A stretch of DNA of 64,000 bases from an uncultured Tissierellia bacterium (GCA_946402705.1 CAMIXG010000002.1:1-64000); one strand, 5' to 3'. Shown: positions 1-9,385, numbered from the stretch's first letter. Notes: a model not told the origin generated them from the sequence alone. A program made the numbers and translations.

Positions 1-20
1 CATAGTTTTAAAGAATTTAA

Positions 21-218
21 AGGAATTGTGACAACTATCTTGACAAATTCCGTAGTGTGGGAAAAAATTCAAATGTACTTGAAACAAGGTACAGAAAAGG
101 AAAATCAATGTCATTTGCTGAAATAATTGACTTTGATGACAAGGAAGGTTTAATAGTAGCTATGGAAATGGCTGAAACTGTTTTAGCAAAAATAGAGAAT
201 GAAATATATACTATATAA
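21..218 (+). CDS. C-terminal fragment of an unidentified protein (open frame ...YRKGKSMSFAEIIDFDDKEGLIVAMEMAETVLAKIENEIYTI*)
   Basis: Plus-strand frame open from 21 to TAA at 216-218, with an in-frame stop at 18-20 and no convincing start. The predicted minus ORF 35..244 is its antisense. Could be a gene remnant. Confidence 0.3.
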   Translation, partial: RNCDNYLDKFRSVGKNSNVLETRYRKGKSMSFAEIIDFDDKEGLIVAMEMAETVLAKIENEIYTI

Positions 219-319
219 ATAATCAAAAATATAATAATATACAAATAATGATTTTATGAAATAATACATATTCTATAGGGAGAATATAAAATTATACTTT
301 ATGAGTATGGAGTGATTGT

Positions 320-1123
320 ATGAAAGTAGATATAAATAAACTGGCAGAATACTTTACAAAAAGAGCTATCAGGGTTGAGGGGATTTACCGTTTTACTTAC
401 AAACCAGGGAAGAATTGGCCTCCTTATACAGAAGATTTTCCAGGCTTTGTCTTTCCCATAAGTGGAAAGTTAAGATTTAGCATAGATGGAGAAGAGTATA
501 CCTTTACACCCGGAAAGGTTATACATGGTGGTGCAAAAATGGATTTAGTTGAACTAGGTGAAGATACAGAAAGCTGGGAATATATTTTATTACACTATGA
601 GGTTTTAGATGAAGATTTAGACGATTTTAAACTTACCCATTTTGATTTAGACATTGAGAATACACCAAGACTTCATAAAATCTTAGAAGAACTATGGGAA
701 TACTCTTTTCAAGATGATAGCATATCAAAATTTAAAACCAAGGTTTTATTTTATAGGCTTATGGAAGAAGTATTTTCTTGCATAAAAATAGGGGATGATA
801 CTAAGGCTCAAGACCTATATAAAAAAGTGGCTGAATATATTCACAAACACTATAAGGAGCAAATAGATGTACCTAGATTGGCAGAAATATTTGAAGTAAA
901 TAGAAATAGGCTCTATTATGTTTTTAAAAAATATTCTGGTATGGGACCAGGGCAGTATCTACTAAACTATAGACTTAGTAGGGCTAGGGAAATTATATTT
1001 GTAGAAAATCTTGGAATACAGGAAATATCAGAAAGTGTGGGATTTAATGATCCCTTTTATTTTAGCCGTGTATTTAAGAAAAAATATGGAAAAGCGCCTA
1101 GAGATTATAGGAAAAAATCATAA
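320..1123 (+). CDS. AraC-family transcriptional regulator with N-terminal cupin-like sensing domain
   Basis: C-terminal double HTH (YIHKHYKEQIDVPRLAEIFEVNRNRLYYVFKKYSGMGPGQYLLNYRLSRAREII...VGFNDPFYFSRVFKKKYGKAPRDYR); cupin-like N-terminus (GFVFPISGKLRFSIDGEEYTFTPGKV). Confidence 0.9.
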   Translation: MKVDINKLAEYFTKRAIRVEGIYRFTYKPGKNWPPYTEDFPGFVFPISGKLRFSIDGEEYTFTPGKVIHGGAKMDLVELGEDTESWEYILLHYEVLDEDLDDFKLTHFDLDIENTPRLHKILEELWEYSFQDDSISKFKTKVLFYRLMEEVFSCIKIGDDTKAQDLYKKVAEYIHKHYKEQIDVPRLAEIFEVNRNRLYYVFKKYSGMGPGQYLLNYRLSRAREIIFVENLGIQEISESVGFNDPFYFSRVFKKKYGKAPRDYRKKS

Positions 1124-1188
1124 ATAGTCCAGTTTTTTTAAGAACCAGTGCATTCAAAAACTATTATGACCTTGATATACTACTATTG

Positions 1189-1206
1189 AGTTCGCAGGTG
1201 CGAACT
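1189..1206. promoter_or_regulatory. Perfect palindrome AGTTCGCA-gg-TGCGAACT just downstream of a putative -10 (TATACT 1176-1181)
   Basis: Read directly; 8-bp inverted repeat with 2-nt centre, between the putative -10 and the RBS of the substrate-binding protein gene. Confidence 0.6.
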
Positions 1207-1227
1207 GATTAGATTGGAGGAGTATAG

Positions 1228-2202
1228 ATGAGAAGAATAATTGGAGTATTTCTTTCATTATTGGTTATAGTAGGACTAACAACAGCTTGTGGTAAGAAAG
1301 ATGATGTGTTAGATAACAAAACAATAGTAGAGGAAGCTGCTGAAAATAGCGAAAAATGGCCTAGAACTTTCTTGGATGCTAAGGGCAATAAGGTAGTTAT
1401 AGAGAAAAAACCAGAAAAAATAGTTTCTCTTTGGTATTCATATCCAGAGATATTGGTAGCCTTAGATGAAATGCCAATTGGAACTACAGAGTGTGAATTT
1501 TTAACATCATTAAATTATTTAAAAGATATAAAAGGTATGGACAGCCTTGTTGAGCTTGGAGATAAGTTAGCTCCAAATATAGAAAAAATAGTGGAATTAG
1601 AACCAGATTTAATCTTAGCCACTAGTAATCATGAAGCTATTTATAGCACCTTAACTAAGATTGCTCCAGTTATAATATTAGATAGAGAAGCATTTTATAA
1701 CGATTGGACCTTAGGAGTCAGAACTTTTGGTGAAATTTTAGGCAAGGAAGAAGAGGCTGAACTTGTAATAGCTAGCATTATGGAAAAAATAGAAAATGGA
1801 AGAGAAAAATTAAAGCATATAGATGGAGAAACTATAGCACTTATAAAAACTTGGGATGGAAAAAGTTATTATGTAGAAAGCTCAAAAGACCCTTCCTATA
1901 TATACACATTTGATGAAAAAAAGGGATTGGGTTTAACTCCTGATGAAGAGTTTGTAAAAATGGGAGGAGAAAATATTTCTATGGAAGGCTTATCTAAGAT
2001 TAAGGCAGATCATATATTTTTAGAGGCAGACATTAGCTTAAATGAAAGTATACTTAAAGATTTAGAAAAAAACAGTGTATGGAACTCACTAGAAGCAGTA
2101 AAAAATGGCAATGTATATTTTCTTGATATATCAGCTATAACAGGTGGGCCACTTGCAACAGAATATGGAATAGAGTCAATTATAAATGCCTTAAGTAAAT
2201 AG
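1228..2202 (+). CDS. Iron-chelate/cobalamin-type ABC transporter substrate-binding lipoprotein (FecB/FhuD/BtuF family)
   Basis: Lipobox-like VGLTTAC; PEKIVSLWYSYPEILVAL...; directly upstream of FecCD permeases and a FecE ATPase. Confidence 0.88.
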   Translation: MRRIIGVFLSLLVIVGLTTACGKKDDVLDNKTIVEEAAENSEKWPRTFLDAKGNKVVIEKKPEKIVSLWYSYPEILVALDEMPIGTTECEFLTSLNYLKDIKGMDSLVELGDKLAPNIEKIVELEPDLILATSNHEAIYSTLTKIAPVIILDREAFYNDWTLGVRTFGEILGKEEEAELVIASIMEKIENGREKLKHIDGETIALIKTWDGKSYYVESSKDPSYIYTFDEKKGLGLTPDEEFVKMGGENISMEGLSKIKADHIFLEADISLNESILKDLEKNSVWNSLEAVKNGNVYFLDISAITGGPLATEYGIESIINALSK

Positions 2203-2213
2203 ATAGGATTAGG

Positions 2214-2247
2214 AATCAGGTGTGGGAAAACTCACCTGATTTTTTTA
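2214..2247 (+). terminator. Intra-operon intrinsic terminator/attenuator
   Basis: AATCAGGTG-loop-CACCTGATT followed by a T-run, between the substrate-binding protein and permease genes. Confidence 0.75.
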
Positions 2248-2264
2248 TAGAAAGGAGCGCTTTA

Positions 2265-3317
2265 GTGAATAAGAATAATAAGGATATATCAGAAGATAAT
2301 CAGTCTTTGAACTTTTATAAAAAGGGCAAAATTCCATATAAATGGGTTATTTGCCTTAGCTTAGTGGTGCTGGTACTAAGCATAATAGTGTCTATAACAA
2401 ATGGAGGAATAAGGATACCCTTTATAGAAGTTAAGGAGTCTATATATAATTTTGATAAAACTAATACAAATCATTTAATAGTTAGGGATTTGAGAATACC
2501 AAGAGTTATAGCAGGTGCTTTGGTTGGAGCTGCTTTTGCAGTAGCGGGAGGCATGATGCAAGGCATGACAAGGAATCCCATGGCAGATTCGGGTCTTTTA
2601 GGGCTTAATGCAGGAGCTGGATTCGCTTTAGCTATATGTCTGGCATTTTTTCCAGAAGCTAGTTATATGCAAATAATAATGTTTTCATTTTTAGGGGCAG
2701 GACTGGGAACCTTCTTAGTAAATTTTATTGCGTCATTTAAAAGTGGCAAAAATTCAGCTATGAAAATGGTTTTGGTTGGAGCAGCAGTAAGTGCGTTTTT
2801 ATCTGCATTAGGGCAGGGGATAGCTCTATACTTTGATATACAAAGAAATATAATGTTTTGGACAGCAGGAGGAGTGGCAGGCTCTACTTGGGAGCAAATC
2901 AGATTGATAAGTCCATGGATAATAGGAGCCTTAGTAGGTTCTTTTATAATGGCTAAATCAGTTTCCATACTTAGTTTAGGTGAAGATGTGGCAATGGGAC
3001 TTGGTCTTAATACACGAATGGTAAATATTTTATGCTCTCTAATAGTTTTGATACTTGCAGGTGGATCAGTAGCAGTGGTTGGAGCAGTAGGTTTTATAGG
3101 ACTTGTAATACCACACATAGCAAGGTATCTAGTAGGTGTTGACTATAGAAGAGTTTTACCAACATGTTCCTTATTGGGTGCTATACTTATGGTTTTAGCA
3201 GACTTAGGAGCTAGAACTATAAGTCCACCATTTGAGATGCCAGTGGGTGTTTTAACTGCCCTTATAGGAGTACCTTTTTTCCTATATTTAGCTCGTAGCA
3301 AAGGAAGTGAATTATAA
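2265..3317 (+). CDS. FecCD-family ABC transporter permease
   Basis: Multi-TM; RIPRVIAGALVGAAFAVAGGMMQGMTRNPMADSGLLGLNAGA motif. GTG start at 2265 preferred because of upstream AAAGGAG; the listed 2220 start lies inside the hairpin. Confidence 0.9.
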   Translation: MNKNNKDISEDNQSLNFYKKGKIPYKWVICLSLVVLVLSIIVSITNGGIRIPFIEVKESIYNFDKTNTNHLIVRDLRIPRVIAGALVGAAFAVAGGMMQGMTRNPMADSGLLGLNAGAGFALAICLAFFPEASYMQIIMFSFLGAGLGTFLVNFIASFKSGKNSAMKMVLVGAAVSAFLSALGQGIALYFDIQRNIMFWTAGGVAGSTWEQIRLISPWIIGALVGSFIMAKSVSILSLGEDVAMGLGLNTRMVNILCSLIVLILAGGSVAVVGAVGFIGLVIPHIARYLVGVDYRRVLPTCSLLGAILMVLADLGARTISPPFEMPVGVLTALIGVPFFLYLARSKGSEL

Positions 3318-4357
3318 TGAAAAATAAAAATATAGATGCTAGAGAATATGATGAAAAAGTATTCATTAAAAGAATGAATATATTTCTATGTTGTTTAGTG
3401 TTATTGATTTTATCAAGCATAATTAGTATAAATTCAGGGCATCTAAAATTAGCTCCCCTTGATACCCTTAGGACTATGTTAGGCAATGGTACAGCTAGGG
3501 AGAATTTGGTACTTTTTGATATAAGATTACCAAGGATACTCATTTCTATATTAATAGGTATGGGATTAGCTGTATCTGGCTGTGTAATACAAAATGTGAC
3601 TAAAAATGATTTGGCAGAACCAGGTTTACTGGGCATAAATGCTGGGGCAGGTCTTATGGTGATAATATATACCTTATTAAATAAGGAGAAATCTTTTAAT
3701 TCCATACTTATAATGCCATTTTTAGCCCTGCTTGGAGCAAGTCTAACTGCCTTTATAATCTATAAGGTAGCCTATAAAAAAGAAGATGGACTAAGTCCCA
3801 TGAGGCTTATTTTGACAGGTATAGGTGTGCAAGCAGGACTTACAGCCCTTACAACTCTATTAGTTGTAAAGCTTGATGATACTCAGTTTAATATGATAGC
3901 TACTTGGCAGGCAGGGAGCATATGGGGAAGCAATTATCAAGATGTAATAATCATATGTCTTTGGTTAATTGTCTTGATACCTTATATTTTATATAAGTCT
4001 AAGGTTTTGGATGTTTTAAACTTGGGAGATGAAATATCTCATGGCTTAGGAATAGATGTTGAGAAGGAAAGACGATATTTGATAGGTGGAGCAGTGGCAA
4101 TATCAGCTATTTGTGTAGCTGTAGGAGAGAATATAAGTTTTGTTGGTTTAATAGCACCCCATGTAGCAAAAAAACTTGTTGGACCAAAAAATATGATATT
4201 AATACCAACTAGCGCCCTTGTTGGAGGAGTATTAGTCTCAGTAGCAGACACTATAGCCAGAGTTATACTTCCTACATCAGAAATACCAACTGGGATAGTT
4301 GTTGCTATAATTGGAGCGCCATATTTTTTATATCTATTTGCTAAGAGTAAATATTAG
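3317..4357 (+). CDS. FecCD-family ABC transporter permease
   Basis: RLPRILISILIGMGLAVSGCVIQNVTKNDLAEPGLLGINAGAG; overlaps the upstream stop. Confidence 0.9.
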   Translation: MKNKNIDAREYDEKVFIKRMNIFLCCLVLLILSSIISINSGHLKLAPLDTLRTMLGNGTARENLVLFDIRLPRILISILIGMGLAVSGCVIQNVTKNDLAEPGLLGINAGAGLMVIIYTLLNKEKSFNSILIMPFLALLGASLTAFIIYKVAYKKEDGLSPMRLILTGIGVQAGLTALTTLLVVKLDDTQFNMIATWQAGSIWGSNYQDVIIICLWLIVLIPYILYKSKVLDVLNLGDEISHGLGIDVEKERRYLIGGAVAISAICVAVGENISFVGLIAPHVAKKLVGPKNMILIPTSALVGGVLVSVADTIARVILPTSEIPTGIVVAIIGAPYFLYLFAKSKY

Positions 4358-4367
4358 GAGGAGAAAG

Positions 4368-5156
4368 ATGAAAAGTATAGTTGCAGAGAAACTATCTATA
4401 TCATATGAAGATAAAATAATTGTAGATAATTTAAATTTGGAAATACCCAAAGGCAAGATAACAACAATAGTAGGACCAAATGGATGCGGAAAATCAACCC
4501 TATTAAAAACTATGGGAAGAATTTTAAAACCCAGGTGCGGAGTAGTAAACCTAGATGGTAAGAGTATTCATAGCTTAACTACAAGGGAAGTTGCAAAAAA
4601 AATGGCAATATTACCCCAAACACCTCAAGCACCAAATGGACTAACAGTAAGAGAGCTTATATCTTATGGAAGATTTCCACATCAAAAAGGGATTGGGAAG
4701 TTAAATGATGAAGATAGAAATATTATATCTTGGGCTTTGGAGGCTACAAAACTTGAAGAAATACAAAATCAGGAAGTAGATAATCTATCTGGAGGCCAAA
4801 GACAAAGGGTTTGGATAGCTATGGCACTTGCCCAGCAAACAGAAATAATACTACTGGATGAACCTACAACCTACTTAGATTTATCCTATCAACTAGAGGT
4901 TTTAGAGCTCTTATATGATTTAAATAGAAGTGAAAAATGTACCATAGTTATGGTGTTACATGATTTAAACCTAGCAACAAGATTTGCAGACTATATGGTT
5001 GCTATTAAAGGTGGGAAAATTATAAGCAGGGGAACTCCAAATGAACTTATGACTTGGGAAGTCTTGAAAGATACTTTTAATATTGACGCAGAAATTAGTA
5101 TAAATGATAAAACTGGAAAGCCAGCGTGCGTGTCTTATAATTTGATAAAAAACTAG
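4368..5156 (+). CDS. Iron-chelate ABC transporter ATP-binding protein (FecE/FhuC family)
   Basis: Walker A GPNGCGKST, signature LSGGQRQRVWIAMALAQ, Walker B IILLDEPT. Start ATG 4368 after AGGAGG. Confidence 0.93.
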   Translation: MKSIVAEKLSISYEDKIIVDNLNLEIPKGKITTIVGPNGCGKSTLLKTMGRILKPRCGVVNLDGKSIHSLTTREVAKKMAILPQTPQAPNGLTVRELISYGRFPHQKGIGKLNDEDRNIISWALEATKLEEIQNQEVDNLSGGQRQRVWIAMALAQQTEIILLDEPTTYLDLSYQLEVLELLYDLNRSEKCTIVMVLHDLNLATRFADYMVAIKGGKIISRGTPNELMTWEVLKDTFNIDAEISINDKTGKPACVSYNLIKN

Positions 5157-5161
5157 GAAAC

Positions 5162-5203
5162 AAGCCCTTTAGATAAAATAAAATCTAAAGGACTTATTTT
5201 TAT
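5162..5203 (+). terminator. Intrinsic terminator of the iron-uptake operon
   Basis: CCTTTAGAT-loop-ATCTAAAGG followed by a T-rich tract. Confidence 0.75.
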
Positions 5204-5408
5204 GTAAAATAATTTTTATATACTTGCAACATTTCATATAACTTAGTTGTATACATAGTACAAGGATGATAAAAATATTTGATATCAACTTAAAGTGTGA
5301 TACCATAATATATAAATTAACAATGTTAAATCTAAGGAAAATTCTATAAAGCTAAAAATCGAATTTGGATTAAAAATAAGTTACTTTAATAGAAAGATAG
5401 GTAAAGAA

Positions 5409-5543
5409 ATGGAAGAAATAAAAATCTCTATAGATATAGGTTTCAAAAATTTATTAATATATTGGTCAATTGTAGCTGTATCTATTTTTATAGTTATTAG
5501 GCTAGTACAATTTGTTTTTAATATTTTGAAAAAAAGATATTAA
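5409..5543 (+). CDS. Small single-TM hypothetical ORF (44 aa), possible remnant
   Basis: MEEIKISIDIGFKNLLIYWSIVAVSIFIVIRLVQFVFNILKKRY*; frame stays open further upstream without an ATG; weak RBS. Confidence 0.25.
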   Translation: MEEIKISIDIGFKNLLIYWSIVAVSIFIVIRLVQFVFNILKKRY

Positions 5544-5599
5544 AGTACCAAATAAAAATATATTGAGTATTAAGGAAGTAATGAAAAATTGTCATTACC

Positions 5600-5850
5600 A
5601 AACTATTTATATTAGTATCTAAAAACTAAAAATCAAATAAAGTTAAATGAAATTACTTTGTGGAGCTTACTATGATGATAGTAGATATATGTTTTGTTGG
5701 GATAATGGTATTCCAGAAATTAAGTTTCACGATTTAAGACATACAAATGAGATACTTTTACAGATGATATTTTATCTATGTAAGAGATTAATAAATAGCA
5801 GCACTAAAAGTAAAAATACACACAAAAAAAGATTAAAGCATTTGCTTTAA
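5600..5850 (+). pseudogene. Decayed phage-type tyrosine recombinase (integrase) remnant
   Basis: YYDDSRYMFCWDNGIPEIKFHDLRHTNEILL resembles the integrase catalytic region (FHDLRHT box) with internal residues deleted; beside the 3' end of tRNA-Leu. Confidence 0.6.
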
Positions 5851-5857
5851 TCTTTTT
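5824..5857. terminator. Bidirectional intrinsic terminator
   Basis: AAAAAAAGATTAAAGCA-TT-TGCTTTAATCTTTTTT. Confidence 0.75.
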
Positions 5858-5861
5858 TATT

Positions 5862-5948
5862 TGGTACCGAAGGTGGGTCTCGAACCCACACGGTATTGCT
5901 ACCATTGGATTTTGAGTCCAACGCGTCTGCCAATTCCGCCACTCCGGC
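5862..5948 (-). tRNA. tRNA-Leu (anticodon CAA), CCA encoded
   Basis: Reverse complement GCCGGAGTGGCGGAATTGGCAGACGCG...TTGGACTCAAAATCCAA...GTGGGTTCGAGACCCACCTTCGGTACCA; loop CTCAAAA; long variable arm. Confidence 0.93.
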
Positions 5949-6013
5949 ATATTTTTAACAACAATAGAATAATAACATAAAAAATGGAAAAATACAAGAG
6001 ATTTTAAATTGTG

Positions 6014-6042
6014 TTTACTGTAATTATCAGATGATGTATACT
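6014..6042 (+). promoter_or_regulatory. SigA-type promoter for polA
   Basis: TTTACT - 17 nt - TATACT. Confidence 0.65.
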
Positions 6043-6076
6043 TATCAATAGATATAGAATTGGGAGTGAAATCAAG

Positions 6077-8773
6077 ATGGATAATAAAAAATTAATGATA
6101 ATAGATGGAAGTTCACTACTGTTTAGAGCATTTTATGCCCTACCTCTTTTGACTACAAAAGAAGGTATATATACCAATGCCATGTATGGTTTTTTAGGTA
6201 TGCTTTATAATGTTATAGATGAATACAAGCCAGATTACATATCAGTGGCTTTTGATAAATCAGGACCAACTTTTAGACATGAATTATATGAAGATTATAA
6301 GGGGACTAGAAGTTCTGCACCAGATGAAATAAGGGGACAATTTACTAGAATAAAAGAGATTTTAGATGCTATGAATATTCATTATTTAGAGTCTGATAAG
6401 TATGAGGCAGATGATATAGCTGGAACTCTAGCAAGAGATGGCGAAACAAAGGGTATGGAGGTTGTTTTAGTTACTGGAGACAAGGATTATTTACAATTAG
6501 TATCTGAAAAAACTAAGGTTGTCATAACTAGAAAGGGTATCACTGAAACAGAAAAGTATGATTTAGATAAGATAGATGAAGTTTATAAGCTAACACCAAA
6601 TCAGCTAATAGATTTAAAGGGCTTGATGGGAGATAGTTCAGACAATATACCAGGAGTACCAGGTATAGGAGAAAAAACTGGACTAAAACTTATACAAGAT
6701 TTTCATTCTATAGATGGTGTCTATGAAAATATGGACAAGATAACAGGGAAAAAGAGAATAGAAAATCTAGAAAATAATAAGGATTTAGCTTATCTAAGTA
6801 AAGAATTAGGTACGATAATATGTGATGCAGACCTAGGTGTAAAAATAGAGGACCTAGAATACAAGGAAGTAAATGTTGACCAATTAGTACCACTTCTAGC
6901 TAAGTATGATTTTAATAATTTTTTAAATAAGTATGCTTCAAACTATAAAGAAGATGAAGAAAAGCGTGAAAAATATGAATATACTCTGATAACTGAGGAA
7001 AATATAGATGGTTTAATAACTAGTATAAAAGAAGATAAACAGTTTGGATTTAAACTATTGATTAATGGAGAAGACTTAATCAATGATGAGGTTTTATATC
7101 TAGCTATAAAGACTAAAAATATGAATACACACATACTTAACATAGTAGGTAGTTCGGAAATAAATATGTTTGAAATGAATGAAGGAATAGAACTATTTGA
7201 TAGGTTAAAAGTTCTATTTGAAGATGACAGTATAGAAAAATTAGGACATAATCTTAAGGATGATATTGTTTTATTATTTAGACATGATATTAACATAAAA
7301 AATATAGTCTCAGATACAATGATTGGAAAATACTTGATAGATCCATCTCAAAGCACATATTCCATAAATGATATTAGCTTGGAGTTTTTTAATTATTATG
7401 GTCAAGATGAGGAAGTTTTATTAGGTAAAGGAAAGTCTAAAAAAGCTTTTGGCGACTTAACTTTTGAAGATTCTGCTGAGTACCTATCATTTTATTTAGA
7501 TACTTCTATAAAAGCCAAGGAAAAGATAGACGAAATAATTTTAGAACAAAAAATGGTGGAATTATATCATGATATAGAACTTCCTTTAATAGAAGTACTT
7601 GCAAGTATGCAGTATATAGGATTTGAAGTTGATAAAAATGAGTTATCAAAACTTGAAGTAGAATTTGCAAAAGAGATAGATAGCTTGGTATTTAATATCC
7701 ATGAATTAGCAGGCAGGCCTTTTAATGTAAATTCGCCTAAACAATTGGGTGAGATTTTATTTGAAGATTTAGGACTTCCAGTTATAAAAAAGACAAAGAC
7801 AGGATATTCTACAAATGCAGATGTACTTGATAAGTTAAGGGGTCAAAATGAGATAATAGACCTTGTAATAAGATATAGAGAAATAGCAAAACTTAAATCT
7901 ACCTATATAGATGGTTTATCAGAACTTATAAATAATAATACTGGTAGGATACATTCTACATTTAATCAAACCATAACAACAACAGGTAGGATAAGTAGTA
8001 CAGAGCCAAACCTTCAAAACATACCTATTAGAACCCATGATGGTAGACAAATAAGAAGAGCCTTTGTATCAGCAGATAAATCTAAACTTATAGATGGGGA
8101 TTATTCACAAATAGAACTTAGGGTGCTGGCTCATATATCAGAAGATGAGCATATGATAGATGCCTTTAAGCATGATATAGATATTCATACAAAAACAGCA
8201 TCACAGGTTTTTGGCGTAAAACTCGAAGATGTAACCAAAGACCTAAGAGGTAAGGCGAAGGCTGTAAACTTTGGTATAATATATGGTATTTCAGATTATG
8301 GCTTATCACAAAACTTAAATATTACTAGAAATGAAGCAAAAGAATATATAGAAAGCTATCTGGCTAATTATGAAAAAGTTAAGGCATATATGGATGATAT
8401 AGTAGACTTTGGTAAAGAAAATGGTTTTGTAGAAACTATATTTAAGAGAAGAAGATATATACCAGAACTTAAAAATAAAAATTTCAACATAAGATCTTTT
8501 GGAGAAAGAGTAGCTATGAATGCACCTATACAGGGTTCAGCTGCAGATATTATAAAGATGAGTATGGTAAAGGTATATAATGAAATAGAAAATAGAAATT
8601 TAAAGTCTAAGCTTATTTTACAGGTCCATGATGAGCTTATAATAGAAGCTGTAGAAGATGAGATTGAAGAAGTTACAGTTATGCTAAAAGAGATAATGGA
8701 AAGTATTATAGAGCTAAAGGTACCCTTGACTGTAGACTTAAAAGTGGGAGATAGTTGGTATGATACATTGTAA
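6077..8773 (+). CDS. polA: DNA polymerase I
   Basis: 5' nuclease domain (DKSGPTFRHE, GLMGDSSDNIPGVPGIGEKT) and polymerase motifs (GDYSQIELRVLAHIS, RGKAKAVNFGIIYG, QVHDELI). Confidence 0.96.
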   Translation: MDNKKLMIIDGSSLLFRAFYALPLLTTKEGIYTNAMYGFLGMLYNVIDEYKPDYISVAFDKSGPTFRHELYEDYKGTRSSAPDEIRGQFTRIKEILDAMNIHYLESDKYEADDIAGTLARDGETKGMEVVLVTGDKDYLQLVSEKTKVVITRKGITETEKYDLDKIDEVYKLTPNQLIDLKGLMGDSSDNIPGVPGIGEKTGLKLIQDFHSIDGVYENMDKITGKKRIENLENNKDLAYLSKELGTIICDADLGVKIEDLEYKEVNVDQLVPLLAKYDFNNFLNKYASNYKEDEEKREKYEYTLITEENIDGLITSIKEDKQFGFKLLINGEDLINDEVLYLAIKTKNMNTHILNIVGSSEINMFEMNEGIELFDRLKVLFEDDSIEKLGHNLKDDIVLLFRHDINIKNIVSDTMIGKYLIDPSQSTYSINDISLEFFNYYGQDEEVLLGKGKSKKAFGDLTFEDSAEYLSFYLDTSIKAKEKIDEIILEQKMVELYHDIELPLIEVLASMQYIGFEVDKNELSKLEVEFAKEIDSLVFNIHELAGRPFNVNSPKQLGEILFEDLGLPVIKKTKTGYSTNADVLDKLRGQNEIIDLVIRYREIAKLKSTYIDGLSELINNNTGRIHSTFNQTITTTGRISSTEPNLQNIPIRTHDGRQIRRAFVSADKSKLIDGDYSQIELRVLAHISEDEHMIDAFKHDIDIHTKTASQVFGVKLEDVTKDLRGKAKAVNFGIIYGISDYGLSQNLNITRNEAKEYIESYLANYEKVKAYMDDIVDFGKENGFVETIFKRRRYIPELKNKNFNIRSFGERVAMNAPIQGSAADIIKMSMVKVYNEIENRNLKSKLILQVHDELIIEAVEDEIEEVTVMLKEIMESIIELKVPLTVDLKVGDSWYDTL

Positions 8774-9371
8774 AGGGATATATGGGCTAACTGGTGGTAT
8801 AGCAAGTGGAAAATCAACAGTTAGTGGTATTCTTACCAAGATGGGATATTCTGTTGTAGATATGGATAAGATATCTAGGGAGATATTTGAAAGAGGAAAA
8901 CCAGCCTATATAAAAGTAGTGAATAATTTTGGAGAAGAAATACTTGATAAAGATGAGGAGATAGATAGAAAGAAACTAGGAAGCATAGTTTTTTCTCAAG
9001 CTGAAAAGTTGAAAATCCTAAATGATATAACACACCCAGAAATAATGAGGGAATCTAAAAATAAAATAGAAAACATATTAAAGGACGAAGACATAGTATT
9101 TGTAGATAGTCCTTTGTTGTTTGAAACTATAGATACTATGAAAAAATATGATTTGAATTTTGATAAGCTAATACTAGTCTATGTAAATAGAGAAACTCAA
9201 ATAAAGAGACTTATTAAAAGAGATGGTATAGAAAAAGAGGAAGCTTATAAAATACTAAACTCACAAATGGACATAGAAGATAAGAGGGAAAAGGCAGATT
9301 ATATAATAGAAAACACTGGAACTATAGAAGAATTGGAAGTAAAAGTTAGACAGTTACTTAAAGCACTATAA
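8760..9371 (+). CDS. coaE: Dephospho-CoA kinase
   Basis: YGLTGGIASGKSTVSGIL P-loop; adjacent to polA. Confidence 0.94.
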   Translation: MIHCKGIYGLTGGIASGKSTVSGILTKMGYSVVDMDKISREIFERGKPAYIKVVNNFGEEILDKDEEIDRKKLGSIVFSQAEKLKILNDITHPEIMRESKNKIENILKDEDIVFVDSPLLFETIDTMKKYDLNFDKLILVYVNRETQIKRLIKRDGIEKEEAYKILNSQMDIEDKREKADYIIENTGTIEELEVKVRQLLKAL

Positions 9372-9385
9372 GGAGGTTATTTTAT

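Noticed and set aside
1189-1206. Reading the palindrome as a LexA/SOS box
   Set aside because: Half-sites are in the opposite orientation (GTTCG...CGAAC) to the Firmicutes LexA consensus, and the downstream gene is iron uptake.
2663-3118. 151-aa minus-strand ORF within the first FecCD permease
   Set aside because: Antisense shadow ORF; no RBS or recognisable domain.
3262-3705. 147-aa minus-strand ORF within the second FecCD permease
   Set aside because: Antisense shadow of a clear permease gene.
8368-8817. 149-aa minus-strand ORF at the polA/coaE junction
   Set aside because: Ser/Ile-rich antisense translation overlapping two well-supported genes.
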